Shown: positions 18,367-27,609, numbered from the stretch's first letter. The stretch is DNA of 64,000 bases from an uncultured Pelagibacteraceae bacterium (GCA_902551755.1 CACDEB010000002.1:124001-188000), one strand, 5' to 3'. The notes: generated from the sequence alone by a model not told the origin. Numbers and translations are program-made.

Positions 18367-19197
18367 TTAAATATTAAAATATCTGTAAAGAAATATTGTA
18401 GCAACTACATATAAAAAAATTCCAAAAAGTACTTGAACTTTTGACCTCTCAAGTTTGTGAACTGTATTAGCCCCAATTCTAGCCATTATTGTTGTAATAG
18501 GGACGAATATTAGAAAGGCAGGAATATTTACAAAACCAATGCTGAGGGGAATATCAACATCCTTAAATAATCCTGACAAGAAAAAACCAACTGCGCCAAA
18601 CAATGAAATTATAAATCCAATGGCTGCGGCACTCCCTATTGCTCTATTTATTGAGTAACCAAAGTATCTTAAAACAGGTACATTAATCATAGCTCCAGTA
18701 ATACCCATTGGAGCTGAAATTAAGCCAGAGATAAATCCAAATGAAAGACGAGGCAGCAAATTAAATGAAGGATAAACTTTTTTATTTTTGTTTTTTGCAA
18801 GAAGTAGATAAGCGCCTAAAAAATAGACCATGATTGAAAAAAAAAGAACCAATGATTTAGTATTCATCATAGAAGCAATTATAGTCCCGGTTACGACTCC
18901 AAAAACAACAAATGTCCCAAAAGTTTTTATTATACTTAAATCAACAGCGCCGTGTTTTCTGTGAGCTAGTACTGATGAGAATGAAGTTAATATCGTTATT
19001 GTAAAGGCAGTCCCAACTGTAAGATGCATTAGATAATCTCTATCTATTCCAAAAGTTTCAAAAATAAAGAAAAGAAATGGCACAGAAATTAAACCACCGC
19101 CAATACCAAATAGTCCTGCAAAAAAACCAACAGGAATAGCTGCTGCAATCATTAATAAAATGAAAAATATGTATTCGTTGAAAATAATCTGGTCCAC
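18367..19197 (-). CDS. TauE/SafE-family sulfite/organosulfur exporter-like protein
   Basis: A 276-residue integral membrane protein with about eight helices. It shows the two internal repeats of the family: FFAGLFGIGGGLISVPFL near the N-terminus and SGLISAPMGITGAMINVP after the midpoint. The family exports sulfite, sulfoacetate or related anions, though transport direction and substrate are rarely proven. The start is GTG, ten bases after the end of the paralogue. It is the second of a tandem pair, and the two proteins align throughout by eye. Known sulfonate degraders need such an exporter. Confidence 0.82.
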   Translation of the reverse strand: MDQIIFNEYIFFILLMIAAAIPVGFFAGLFGIGGGLISVPFLFFIFETFGIDRDYLMHLTVGTAFTITILTSFSSVLAHRKHGAVDLSIIKTFGTFVVFGVVTGTIIASMMNTKSLVLFFSIMVYFLGAYLLLAKNKNKKVYPSFNLLPRLSFGFISGLISAPMGITGAMINVPVLRYFGYSINRAIGSAAAIGFIISLFGAVGFFLSGLFKDVDIPLSIGFVNIPAFLIFVPITTIMARIGANTVHKLERSKVQVLFGIFLYVVATIFLYRYFNI

Positions 19198-19206
19198 AAT
19201 TTTAAT

Positions 19207-20043
19207 TTAATTGATACTTAGATATTCTAAAAATGATCTAATTGATACCAAAATTAAAAAAGTTCCAAATATTTTGCTAAGTATTTTTTTATCGATTTTG
19301 TAGACTGCTTTTGCACCTAACCTAGCCATTATCATGGTAACTGGGACAAATACTATGAAGCCGAGTAAATTTATATATCCCAAACTGAACGGTGTATTAA
19401 CATTGTCAATAATTTTTCCACCAGTGATCATCGTAATTGTTCCAGTAACAGCAATAAGGAAACCTACTGCTGCGGCTGTTCCAATTGATTTCCTAATATC
19501 GTAACCAAATGTTCTCATGAAAGGAACCATCAATGATCCGCCTCCAATCCCTAAAGGAATAGAAATAAATCCAATCAATATACCAGAAATATTTTTAATT
19601 AAATTTGATATTTGTTTTGGGTTATCAACTAATTTTTCTCTCAAAAAAATAAAAAAAAGTCCAACCATAAAAGCAAATATAGAAAAAAATAATACAAGTG
19701 CAGGAGTTTTCAAATTAACTGCCAAGAAAGTTCCAAAAAAAACTCCAATTAAAATAAAAATTCCAAAAGATTTTACCATTTTAAAATCTACTGCATCATG
19801 TTCTCTGTGGGTTAAAGTAGATATAATTGAGGTTGGAATTATTATTGCTAAAGATGTACCAACAGCTAAATGCATCCTTGTTACAATGTCAAAGTCTAAA
19901 ACTGTAAATGCGTAATAAAGAGCGGGAACCATGATTATGCCCCCACCTACTCCGAGTAAACCAGCCATAAATCCTGCAACTGCTGCAGCAATAGCTAACA
20001 CGGTTAAAAGATAAAAAATTTCATTGATATTTAAATTTTCCAT
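19207..20043 (-). CDS. TauE/SafE-family exporter-like protein (paralogue)
   Basis: A 278-residue membrane protein of the same family as its downstream neighbour. Repeat motifs are FMAGLLGVGGGIIMVPALYY and IGFISIPLGIGGGSLMVPF. Shared blocks such as HLAVGTSLAIIIPTS, SIGTAAAVGFL and MIMARLGAKAVYK match the neighbour at the same positions, so the pair arose by tandem duplication. Its ATG overlaps the dusA stop in a TAATG junction. It probably moves a small sulfur-containing or organic anion across the inner membrane. The substrate is not determinable here. Confidence 0.82.
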   Translation of the reverse strand: MENLNINEIFYLLTVLAIAAAVAGFMAGLLGVGGGIIMVPALYYAFTVLDFDIVTRMHLAVGTSLAIIIPTSIISTLTHREHDAVDFKMVKSFGIFILIGVFFGTFLAVNLKTPALVLFFSIFAFMVGLFFIFLREKLVDNPKQISNLIKNISGILIGFISIPLGIGGGSLMVPFMRTFGYDIRKSIGTAAAVGFLIAVTGTITMITGGKIIDNVNTPFSLGYINLLGFIVFVPVTMIMARLGAKAVYKIDKKILSKIFGTFLILVSIRSFLEYLSIN

Positions 20044-21050
20044 TAGGAATTTAATTGATTTGCTTTCTCATTGTTTTGCACAATTGTCATTATGTGTTTT
20101 GCTTTTTGAAAATCTGAGTCTCTAGCCATCATATTGTCACTTAAATATCTTTTCCAATCTTTAGAGCCAGGTTGACCATGATAAAGACCAACTGTGTGTC
20201 TCATAACATGATTTACTTTTGTGCCAAGCTTAACCTCCTCTTCTAAGTAACTAATAATCTGTTTTGCTATTTGTTCTCTTGAGGGCACTTCATTTGTATT
20301 AAATATTTCTTTCTCAATATCAGTCAAAAAGTAAGGATTTTGATAAATTGCTCTTCCAATCATCACGCCATCACAATGTTCTAAATGTTTTTTAATTTCT
20401 TCAGTCTGTGAGACTCCTCCATTAATTATTATCTCAAGCTCTGGATTTGCTTTCTTAATTTCGTAAACCATTTCATAATTAAGTTTTGGTATATTTAAAT
20501 TTTGTTTAGGAGTAAGACCTTTTAATAAAGCCTTTCTCGCATGAAGTATAACTGTTTTACATCCAGATTGTTTTATTTTGTTTATGAAACTATTTAAATA
20601 TTCAAAGTCCTCAATTTCATCAACTCCTATCCTAGTTTTAGCCGTAACAGGAATTTTGCATGAATTGACCATGTTATTAATACATTCTGCAACTAAATCA
20701 GGTTCTTTCATTAAACACGCTCCAAAAGAATTTTTTTGCACCTTTTTACTTGGACAACCTAAATTAATATTGATTTCATCATAACCAAATTGTTCTGCTA
20801 GTTTAGCAACCTCTGCTAATTCGTTTTTATCTGAGCCTCCTACTTGAAGCGCAACAGGTTTTTCTTGCTCTCTAAAACCAAGTATTCTTTTTCTATCCCC
20901 ATGAATTGCCGATTTCGTTGCAACCATCTCAGAGTACAACATTACGTTTTTACTAATAAGTCTTAGAAAATATCTATCATGCCTATCAGTGCAATCCATC
21001 ATTGGTGCAACAGATATTTTTCTATTGATTTTTTTGTTATTAAAATCCAA
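20043..21050 (-). CDS. dusA: tRNA-dihydrouridine synthase A
   Basis: Flavin enzyme that reduces uridines in the tRNA D-loop. The N-terminal SVAPMMDCTDRHDRYFLR is the DusA signature. The catalytic cysteine is in SFGACLM, preceded by NLGCPSKKVQ. The C-terminus has MRHTVGLYHGQPGSKDWKR, which distinguishes DusA from DusB and DusC. At 335 residues it has normal length. The likely start is TTG, because no ATG precedes the conserved VAPMMD. It overlaps the end of the TRAP large permease gene by 11 bases. Confidence 0.93.
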   Translation of the reverse strand: MDFNNKKINRKISVAPMMDCTDRHDRYFLRLISKNVMLYSEMVATKSAIHGDRKRILGFREQEKPVALQVGGSDKNELAEVAKLAEQFGYDEININLGCPSKKVQKNSFGACLMKEPDLVAECINNMVNSCKIPVTAKTRIGVDEIEDFEYLNSFINKIKQSGCKTVILHARKALLKGLTPKQNLNIPKLNYEMVYEIKKANPELEIIINGGVSQTEEIKKHLEHCDGVMIGRAIYQNPYFLTDIEKEIFNTNEVPSREQIAKQIISYLEEEVKLGTKVNHVMRHTVGLYHGQPGSKDWKRYLSDNMMARDSDFQKAKHIMTIVQNNEKANQLNS

Positions 21051-22371
21051 TTGGTTTACCCATTAATTTGTCAGGTAACCAAGTTACTATTTCTGGGAAA
21101 ATACACAATATTATTATACAAATGACCATCATTGCCATAAAAGGAATAGATCCTTTTAATATTTCAGAAAGACTTACATCGGGAGTAATTCCTTTTATAA
21201 TATATAAGTTTAATCCAACAGGTGGTGTAATTAATCCTATCTCCATATTGATAGTAAAAACTATTGCAAACCAATAAGGATCAAAGCCGAACTGAGTAAT
21301 AATTGGCAGTAATATTGCAGATGTCATTACTATAACGGCAACAGGTGGTAAAAAGAAACCAGCAATCAATAAAAATATATTAATGTAGAAAAATAAGACC
21401 CATTTATTCAATCCCATCTCTACAATGGTTTGAGCAATTGATTGTGTTACATAAAGCGTAGATAAGCTAAAAGCGAATATATAAGAACCTGCAATGATAA
21501 ACATTATCATTACGCTTTCTTTCATAGATACTTTAACGATGTCCCATATTTTTTTTGGTTGGTAAATTTTGTAAACAATTGCAATCATGACAAATACAAG
21601 AAATGCACCTACCCCGGATGCTTCTGAAGGAGTTGCTACCCCACCGTATAGAACATATAAAACTCCAACTACTATTAATAAAAATGGAAGTACTCTTGGG
21701 ATAACCTCTAATTTTTCTTTGAGTGTTGGGGGTGTTCTATTTCTTAAAATTTCTGCTGATTGTTTGTCAATAAAGTAAGAATAGATGTAAGCCCATAACA
21801 TAAATAATCCAGCTAAAAGTAAACCAGGTATGACACCACATAAAAATAATCTTCCAATCGAAGTACCAGTTGCTAACCCATAAACAATTAAAACAATGCT
21901 AGGCGGTATTAAAACACCTAGAGTTCCCCCTGCTGCTATACATCCAGTTGCTAACCTCGCTGAGTATCCTCTTTTTCTCATTTCTGGAATTCCCATTGTT
22001 CCTATTGCTGCACATGTTGCAGGACTTGATCCACTTAAGGCTGCAAAAATAGAGCAAGCTCCAATATTTGAGACAACAAGACCTCCAGGTAATCTCCAGA
22101 GCCATCTGTCTAAACCTGTATACAAATCTTTTCCAGCTGGTGAATTTGCAACAGCCATACCCATCAAAATAAACATTGGGATAGACAACAAGACAAATGA
22201 ATTTAAACCTGCATAAAATGTTTCAGCAAAAACATTTAAAATTGAAAAACCTTCAGCGATAACTAAAAAAATTACTGAAATAAAACATAAACCAAAAGCT
22301 ATTGGTATCCCTGAAAACAACATTACAACAGTTGCTATCCCGACTACTAAACCTAATAATAAAGGATCCAT
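21040..22371 (-). CDS. dctM: TRAP transporter large permease (DctM)
   Basis: A 443-residue protein with about twelve membrane helices. It is the sodium-coupled translocation subunit of a tripartite ATP-independent periplasmic transporter. Typical DctM segments are PLLLGLVVGI at the start, SGSSPATCAAIGTMGIPEM, GGTLGVLIPPSIVLIVYG and GLITPPVGLNLYIIKG. Its ATG overlaps the dctQ stop as TAATG. With dctQ and dctP it forms a complete system for one organic anion. The substrate cannot be deduced reliably. Confidence 0.93.
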   Translation of the reverse strand: MDPLLLGLVVGIATVVMLFSGIPIAFGLCFISVIFLVIAEGFSILNVFAETFYAGLNSFVLLSIPMFILMGMAVANSPAGKDLYTGLDRWLWRLPGGLVVSNIGACSIFAALSGSSPATCAAIGTMGIPEMRKRGYSARLATGCIAAGGTLGVLIPPSIVLIVYGLATGTSIGRLFLCGVIPGLLLAGLFMLWAYIYSYFIDKQSAEILRNRTPPTLKEKLEVIPRVLPFLLIVVGVLYVLYGGVATPSEASGVGAFLVFVMIAIVYKIYQPKKIWDIVKVSMKESVMIMFIIAGSYIFAFSLSTLYVTQSIAQTIVEMGLNKWVLFFYINIFLLIAGFFLPPVAVIVMTSAILLPIITQFGFDPYWFAIVFTINMEIGLITPPVGLNLYIIKGITPDVSLSEILKGSIPFMAMMVICIIILCIFPEIVTWLPDKLMGKPIGF

Positions 22372-22868
22372 TATTCAAACTCCTTTAATTTTCTTACATG
22401 TAAAATTAATTCAGATATATATGACATTGTCATAAGAATTGCGCCGATTAGCATTGATGAATAAGGTATCCATAGTGGAGGACCCCATACTGTTCCCGTA
22501 TTGTAATTCTTTATAAATGCTTCGTAAGTAATTTCATAACTTACGTAAAATAAAATAAGAAAAAAAATTAAACAAAGACTGTCAGTAAAAATTTTAAGTT
22601 TAGTGACGTTCTTTTCACTTAAAAAAGTATATAGATACTCCATATTTACGTGGCCTTTTTCACTTAAAACATATGCAGCGCCTATAAATGTAGAAGCAAC
22701 TAATAACATTGTAACAAGTTCTGTTTGCCATGTAATTGCGTTCTTAAATAAGTATCTCTCGAAAACTAATTCTGTAATAATAACGATGGAAAGAAATAGA
22801 CAGCCAGCTGCAAAAATTCCACAAGCTTTCGCTAGCCAGTTTGTCAATTTAATAAATTTATCAGTCAT
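22371..22868 (-). CDS. dctQ: TRAP transporter small permease (DctQ)
   Basis: A 165-residue inner-membrane protein with four helices, the usual DctQ topology. WLAKACGIFAAGCLFLSI near the start and the central ITWQTELVTMLLVASTFIGAA segment fit the family. It sits between dctP and dctM. A strong hairpin ends only five bases before its ATG on the mRNA, and no Shine-Dalgarno sequence is visible outside that hairpin. Its translation or transcription is therefore likely lower than that of dctP. Confidence 0.9.
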   Translation of the reverse strand: MTDKFIKLTNWLAKACGIFAAGCLFLSIVIITELVFERYLFKNAITWQTELVTMLLVASTFIGAAYVLSEKGHVNMEYLYTFLSEKNVTKLKIFTDSLCLIFFLILFYVSYEITYEAFIKNYNTGTVWGPPLWIPYSSMLIGAILMTMSYISELILHVRKLKEFE

Positions 22869-22873
22869 GAAAA

Positions 22874-22900
22874 ATACCCCTGCCGAAAAAGCAGGGGTAT
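22874..22900 (-). terminator. intra-operon hairpin between dctP and dctQ
   Basis: A perfect 10-bp stem, ATACCCCTGC paired with GCAGGGGTAT, with a 7-base loop. On the minus strand it is followed by TTTTC and then the dctQ ATG. It probably acts as a partial terminator or as a 3'-end stabiliser of the dctP message, giving more binding protein than permease. Confidence 0.75.
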
Positions 22901-22913
22901 AATTTTAATTTAA

Positions 22914-23924
22914 TTATTTTACAGCAAGAGCCATATCAATCAATTTTTGACCGTTTGGCACTTTTTCTGCAAAGTTTTTGTATGATGATTTTTTAGCAAT
23001 AGCTAACCAAGCTTCAAAGTCTGCTTTAGTCATATAAGACAACTCTACTCCAGCTTTTTTGTAAGCTTTTTCCATTGTCGTATCTAAACCAGCAGCTTCT
23101 TTAGTCATATACTTCTCTGCTTTTTTTCCAGCTTTCATTAAAGCTTTTTGTTGTTTGCTATCTAGGGCATCAAAAGATTTTTTTGACATTAAAATTGGCT
23201 CATACATAAACCATAGACCAAATTTTCCTGGAGGTGTTGCACATTTTACTTGCTCATAAATTCTGTATGAAACAAAACTTCCTGAACTAGTATTAGCACC
23301 ATCTAAAACACCTGTTTGCAAACCATTATAGATTTCAGAAGATGGCATTGATTGAATACCTGCTCCTGCTGCTTCTAACATTTGGTTAAATGCCTTACCT
23401 GCAGCTCTAAACGTTTGACCTTTTACAGACTCTGGACTTGAAATACAATTTTTCTTTGAAACAAATCCACCTGCAAGCCAAGCATCAGACAAAACAACTA
23501 CTCCAGCATCATTGATGATTTTTTTAATTTCTGTCATCATTGGAGACGCATTAACTCTTAATGCATGTTTATGGTTTTTAACCATTCCAGGCATTAAAGT
23601 AATGTCAAACTCTGGATGGAACTTAGCAGCATATGCTAATGGGAAAGCTGAAATATCCAGCTGACCTGTCGTCATTGGTTTCCATTGCTCTTTTGGTTTG
23701 TAAAGTGATTTTGCAGGGTAAATTCTTATATCTACTCCTACATTAGCTTTTTTCATTTCATCAGCAATAATTTGAACCATTTCGTGTCTTACGTCGAAAG
23801 ACCCGTCAGCTCTTGGCGTACCTGGCCATTGGTGACTAGCTTTTAAAGTTACTGCAAAAGCTGATCCAATAGTTGTAGTTACGAAAACTAATGAAAGAAA
23901 GTATAAAGATATTTTTTTTAACAT
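22914..23924 (-). CDS. dctP: TRAP transporter substrate-binding protein (DctP)
   Basis: A 336-residue periplasmic protein with a signal peptide (about residues 1-24, ending SAFA). The DctP fold shows VTLKASHQWPG at the mature start and the family arginine in GQTFRAAGKAFNQML that usually clamps a substrate carboxylate. SSEIYNGLQTGVLDGANTS is another typical block. It is first in the dctP-dctQ-dctM order and is separated from dctQ by a hairpin. Upstream it diverges from the CoA-transferase gene, leaving about 90 bases for both promoters. Substrate is probably a carboxylate. Nothing more specific is visible. Confidence 0.92.
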   Translation of the reverse strand: MLKKISLYFLSLVFVTTTIGSAFAVTLKASHQWPGTPRADGSFDVRHEMVQIIADEMKKANVGVDIRIYPAKSLYKPKEQWKPMTTGQLDISAFPLAYAAKFHPEFDITLMPGMVKNHKHALRVNASPMMTEIKKIINDAGVVVLSDAWLAGGFVSKKNCISSPESVKGQTFRAAGKAFNQMLEAAGAGIQSMPSSEIYNGLQTGVLDGANTSSGSFVSYRIYEQVKCATPPGKFGLWFMYEPILMSKKSFDALDSKQQKALMKAGKKAEKYMTKEAAGLDTTMEKAYKKAGVELSYMTKADFEAWLAIAKKSSYKNFAEKVPNGQKLIDMALAVK

Positions 23925-24015
23925 TATTATTCCTCTCTATTATTATTTTAATGATGTATTAAATGTAACTTCTTGATAAGAGTCAATATGCTTTAAAATA
24001 CAATTGACGCTAATT

Positions 24016-25161
24016 ATGAATGGACCCTTAAAAGATATATTAGTTTTAGACCTAACTAGAGTGCTGGTTGGTCCTTATTGCACAATGATTTTGTCAGATC
24101 TTGGGGCTAGGGTGATTAAAGTTGAAGCACCTGAAATTGGAGATGACTCTAGAAAATTTGGACCTTTTATTGATGACCAGTCTGCATACTTTATGTCCCT
24201 TAATCGAGGAAAAGAAAGTATAGCTCTAAATTTAAAAAATTCAGAAGACAAAAAAATTTTTGAACAAATACTTAAAAAAGCAGATGTACTTGTTGAAAAT
24301 TTTAAACCTGGAACATTAGAGAAATGGGGATTTGGTTGGAAAGATTTATGTAAAAAATATCCAAAATTAATTTATGCTTCTGCATCAGGTTTTGGTCAAA
24401 CAGGTCCATTAAGAGAATTACCGGCATATGATATGGTTGTTCAAGGAATGGGTGGATTAATGAGTGTAACAGGTCAACCAAATTCTGAACCTACAAGAGT
24501 TGGAACATCAATCGGTGATATTACTGCTGGTTTGTTTACAGCGATAGGTGTTAATGCAGCGCTATATGACAGAAAAAAAACAGGTAAAGGAACTTACTTA
24601 GATGTTTCAATGCTTGATTGCCAAATTGCAATTTTAGAAAATGCGATTGCAAGATACTTGGCAAAGAATGAAATACCTAAACCAATGGGATCACGTCATC
24701 CATCAATAGCCCCTTTTGAAGCCTTTAAAACAAAAGATAGTCACATTATAATAGCGGCGGGTAACGACAAGCTTTTTGAAAAACTTTGCCAAGTTTTAAA
24801 TATCAATAATATTTTAAAAGATGAAAAATTTAAAACAAATTCATCTAGAGCTCAAAATATGGATGAACTAAAAAAAATCTTAGAAAAAGAGCTTTCAAGT
24901 AAAAATACAAGTGACTGGGTCTCATTAATGGAAAAAGAAAAAATTCCTTGTGGTCCAATCTTTAATATTAAACAAGCTGTTGAAAATCCTCAAATCAAAG
25001 CAAGAAATATGATTGTAAATTCATATCATAAAAAAATTGGTGAGTTTAAAACTGCTGGTAACCCAATTAAGATGTCAAACTACAAAGATGAGGAAAAAAG
25101 AGGAGATATACCAGATTTAGACGAACATAGAGAAAAAATTATTAAAGAGTTTTGTAATTAA
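24016..25161 (+). CDS. family III CoA transferase (CaiB/BaiF)
   Basis: Moves CoA between carboxylic acids. The N-terminus GPLKDILVLDLTRVLVGPYC is typical of the family, and the catalytic aspartate is Asp168 in IGDITAG, matching Asp169 of formyl-CoA transferase. MSLNRGKESIALNLK is another family block. A TTG at 24004 would add four residues, but ATG at 24016 puts the start at the usual place. The 381-residue length is normal. The divergent TRAP transporter may supply the acid, but no direct evidence ties them. The end overlaps cmk on the other strand by 20 bases. Confidence 0.87.
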   Translation: MNGPLKDILVLDLTRVLVGPYCTMILSDLGARVIKVEAPEIGDDSRKFGPFIDDQSAYFMSLNRGKESIALNLKNSEDKKIFEQILKKADVLVENFKPGTLEKWGFGWKDLCKKYPKLIYASASGFGQTGPLRELPAYDMVVQGMGGLMSVTGQPNSEPTRVGTSIGDITAGLFTAIGVNAALYDRKKTGKGTYLDVSMLDCQIAILENAIARYLAKNEIPKPMGSRHPSIAPFEAFKTKDSHIIIAAGNDKLFEKLCQVLNINNILKDEKFKTNSSRAQNMDELKKILEKELSSKNTSDWVSLMEKEKIPCGPIFNIKQAVENPQIKARNMIVNSYHKKIGEFKTAGNPIKMSNYKDEEKRGDIPDLDEHREKIIKEFCN

Positions 25162-25783
25162 TTTTTTCTATCTCCTGAGACATTTTGAGTAATACTTTTT
25201 TTTTATTTAGTTTATCTGTTCTAATTAAAATAGCATCTCTCATTTTTTTTAGTGGTGAATGTTTTCTTTTTTTATCAAGTCTAGTTCTTATACTTAAGCT
25301 TTTTTGAACCTCTTTTAGAGGAACTTTCTTCTTTAAATCTTTCCATCTTCTAATAGATGCTAAATTAAGATTACAAGTAAAATAAAAAGCTAAGTCATAA
25401 CGGGGATTTTTTTTAAGGATAGTGCTAGCTATATCTCTACCCTCAACACATATTCTCTTATTTTTTTGAATAATCTTTTTTTGGAATTTTTTCATAATTT
25501 CCCTTACGTCTTTATTCTTAGCTAAGTAACCAACATGATTACTAATTTCCTGAGAGTGAAGAGATTGTTTTTTTATTTTATTGTAAGAGATGTTTTTAAA
25601 TTTCTTCTTTAAAAAAGGAACTACTTTTTTAGGCTTATGCTTTATGATAATTTTACTTGCATATCTGTACAATAATCCAGAATTTATAAGAAAAAGTTTA
25701 TATTTTTTTGAAATTAATTTTGCACCTGTGCTTTTGCCGCTAGCAGCTTCTCCATCACACGCAATTCTTAAAGACTTATTCAT
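25142..25783 (-). CDS. cmk: cytidylate kinase
   Basis: Phosphorylates CMP and dCMP. The P-loop GEAASGKST lies at residues 11-19. The lid and substrate segments are represented by CVEGRDIAST and RRWKDLKKK, and the C-terminal RDAILIRTDKLNKKK resembles the family ending. At 213 residues it is slightly short compared with about 225 in E. coli, and the protein is extremely lysine-rich. It lies just downstream of rpoZ on the same strand. Confidence 0.85.
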   Translation of the reverse strand: MNKSLRIACDGEAASGKSTGAKLISKKYKLFLINSGLLYRYASKIIIKHKPKKVVPFLKKKFKNISYNKIKKQSLHSQEISNHVGYLAKNKDVREIMKKFQKKIIQKNKRICVEGRDIASTILKKNPRYDLAFYFTCNLNLASIRRWKDLKKKVPLKEVQKSLSIRTRLDKKRKHSPLKKMRDAILIRTDKLNKKKVLLKMSQEIEKINYKTL

Positions 25784-25830
25784 TAAAACTATGTTTAATT
25801 AAATAACTTATTTTGATTATGATTGAAATA

Positions 25831-26358
25831 TTATTGTTCTGAATTTTCTGAGTTATCAGCTTCTTGCTGATCGTTTTCAGCTATTTCATCGAGAGAAACT
25901 TCGTTACTTTCCTCTACTCCACCCTCTTCAGCTGGAGCATCATTTGATTGAGGGGCATCAGCATTTTGTAGTTCAGCTAAATCTTCTTTTGAAACTTGAA
26001 TTTTTTCAGGAACTTTTCTAGCTCTTTTAGATGGTAAAATTGGTGTTCCACTTTTTGAGATTTCACCTTTGTATAAATTTTCAAAATCATCTCCAATATC
26101 TTCATCTTCTTCACTTAAATCATCAACTTGTTCGATATGTTTTCTAAGTTTGTAAACAGCACTATCCGTCAATTCACTTGTTTTGACATCTTCATTTGCA
26201 ATTTCTCTAAGTGCGATAACGGTATTCTTATCGTTATCTCTTTCAACATTCGGTTCAATTCCAGAATTTAATTGAGTAGCTCTTTCCTTTGCAACTAAAA
26301 CTAATTCATAAGGGCTGTCTACTTTATCGATACAATCTTCTACAGTTACTCTAGCCAT
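25831..26358 (-). CDS. rpoZ: RNA polymerase omega subunit with long acidic tail
   Basis: The smallest RNA polymerase subunit, which helps beta-prime assembly. The first 65 residues carry the omega signature [30 protein letters not shown] and [10 protein letters not shown]. At 175 residues it is long: E. coli omega has 91 and many alphaproteobacterial forms about 120-140. The extra C-terminal part is rich in Glu, Asp, Asn and Gln and looks disordered. A short palindrome sits directly before the start codon. The MFS gene lies upstream on the same strand. Confidence 0.9.
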   Translation of the reverse strand: MARVTVEDCIDKVDSPYELVLVAKERATQLNSGIEPNVERDNDKNTVIALREIANEDVKTSELTDSAVYKLRKHIEQVDDLSEEDEDIGDDFENLYKGEISKSGTPILPSKRARKVPEKIQVSKEDLAELQNADAPQSNDAPAEEGGVEESNEVSLDEIAENDQQEADNSENSEQ

Positions 26359-26360
26359 GC

Positions 26361-26376
26361 GGAGTATTTATACTCC
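26361..26376 (-). promoter_or_regulatory. palindrome in the rpoZ leader
   Basis: Perfect inverted repeat GGAGTATTTATACTCC, two bases before the rpoZ ATG. As RNA it would form a 6-bp stem with a 4-base loop that includes the only GGAG available as a ribosome-binding site. It could instead be a protein operator or a weak terminator of the MFS gene. No U-tract follows. Confidence 0.4.
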
Positions 26377-26400
26377 AAGGTCTATAAAATCAAGAGGTTT

Positions 26401-27603
26401 TTATAAAATCGTTGGATTAAGTTTGTCCTTAATTAAAAACAGCGATATTAAGGAAATTAAAATATACCCTCCTGAAATCATAGATATCTGCTCTATAGAA
26501 AAGTCAAAGTCTATCAATAATCCAAATAAAGCAGTTCCAAATGCTGTTGAAAATACCATTAATGCAGTGGTAAGCGCTTTAATTGATCCTATAAACTTAA
26601 CACCATATAACTCAGCCCATGTTGATGATCCTAAAACGTTAGCAAAACCATTTGATACTCCAATTAATCCAAGAAAGAAGAATGAGGAAATTGGAGATTG
26701 AAAGTAAATTAAAATTAATAAAGAAATCAAAAAAGGTATATTCATATATATAAGTAGTTTTCTACTTGTGAATTTGTCAATCAAATAGCCTGCAACAAAC
26801 AAAGTTAAAACTGATGCTATTGAATAAACCATAAATGATTGAGCGATAGTATATTCTCCCCAGTTTTTCGCAGACAAAATAAATGATTGATAAACAAATA
26901 TACCTGTAGCTATCCAGGGCATTGCTAGCATATTTAATGCTATAATTATAAATCTATAATCTTTAATAACTTCAGATCTTTTCCATTGTTTTATATTTTC
27001 TTTAATGACTTCATTATCATCCTCTCTTGATGAAAGTTTAACCTCTTTAACTAAAAAGTAAGATACCAAAGGGAGAAATAAAATTATGGCGACTGAGATA
27101 ATGATCCATATATTTCTCCAATCCATTATTGTCAGAGCATAAATTATTGTAACTGGCATTAAAAATTCTGCAGTAGATAAACCAAACCATCCAGTACTTA
27201 GTGCTTTACCCCGAGTGTTAGTAAAGTATCTAGATATTGTTGTAGAGGCAGTGTGAGACATCATTCCTTGACCAGAAAATCTCATTAACAATATTGCAAC
27301 AAAAAGAAATGCTACTGAATTAATCCTTGAGAAAGTAAATGTTGAAACTGCAAGCAATGATATGACAAAAAAAGAAAATTTTAAGACATCAAAGTCATCA
27401 ATTTTCTTTCCAACCCAAATTAAAATTATACTACTTAATAAAGTTGCTGATGCATAAATTGAGCCAAATTGTCCATGAGTAATTTCTAATTCATATCTTA
27501 TACTTTCGTTGAACAATCCTAAAAAAAAACTCTGTCCAAAGCTTGAAAAAAATGTAAATATAAATCCAAAAATAATTACTTTAATACTTAAATTTTTTAA
27601 CAT
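26401..27603 (-). CDS. major facilitator superfamily transporter
   Basis: A 400-residue membrane protein with twelve predicted helices in two halves, linked by a charged loop (about residues 190-210, KEVKLSSREDDNEVIKE). The first half includes GQFGSIYASATLLSSIILIWVG and MRFSGQGMMSHTASTTISR. The second has a shorter MFS motif A-like loop, YLIDKFTSRKLL. The substrate is unknown. Its ATG is only six bases from the ATG of the divergent hydroxyisobutyrate-type dehydrogenase, so promoter elements of each gene must lie inside the other or be shared. Confidence 0.85.
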   Translation of the reverse strand: MLKNLSIKVIIFGFIFTFFSSFGQSFFLGLFNESIRYELEITHGQFGSIYASATLLSSIILIWVGKKIDDFDVLKFSFFVISLLAVSTFTFSRINSVAFLFVAILLMRFSGQGMMSHTASTTISRYFTNTRGKALSTGWFGLSTAEFLMPVTIIYALTIMDWRNIWIIISVAIILFLPLVSYFLVKEVKLSSREDDNEVIKENIKQWKRSEVIKDYRFIIIALNMLAMPWIATGIFVYQSFILSAKNWGEYTIAQSFMVYSIASVLTLFVAGYLIDKFTSRKLLIYMNIPFLISLLILIYFQSPISSFFFLGLIGVSNGFANVLGSSTWAELYGVKFIGSIKALTTALMVFSTAFGTALFGLLIDFDFSIEQISMISGGYILISLISLFLIKDKLNPTIL

Positions 27604-27609
27604 AAAACT

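Noticed and set aside
21896-22216. Long open frame antisense to dctM
   Set aside because: It lies wholly inside a well-conserved gene on the other strand, has no ribosome-binding site, and its product resembles no protein.
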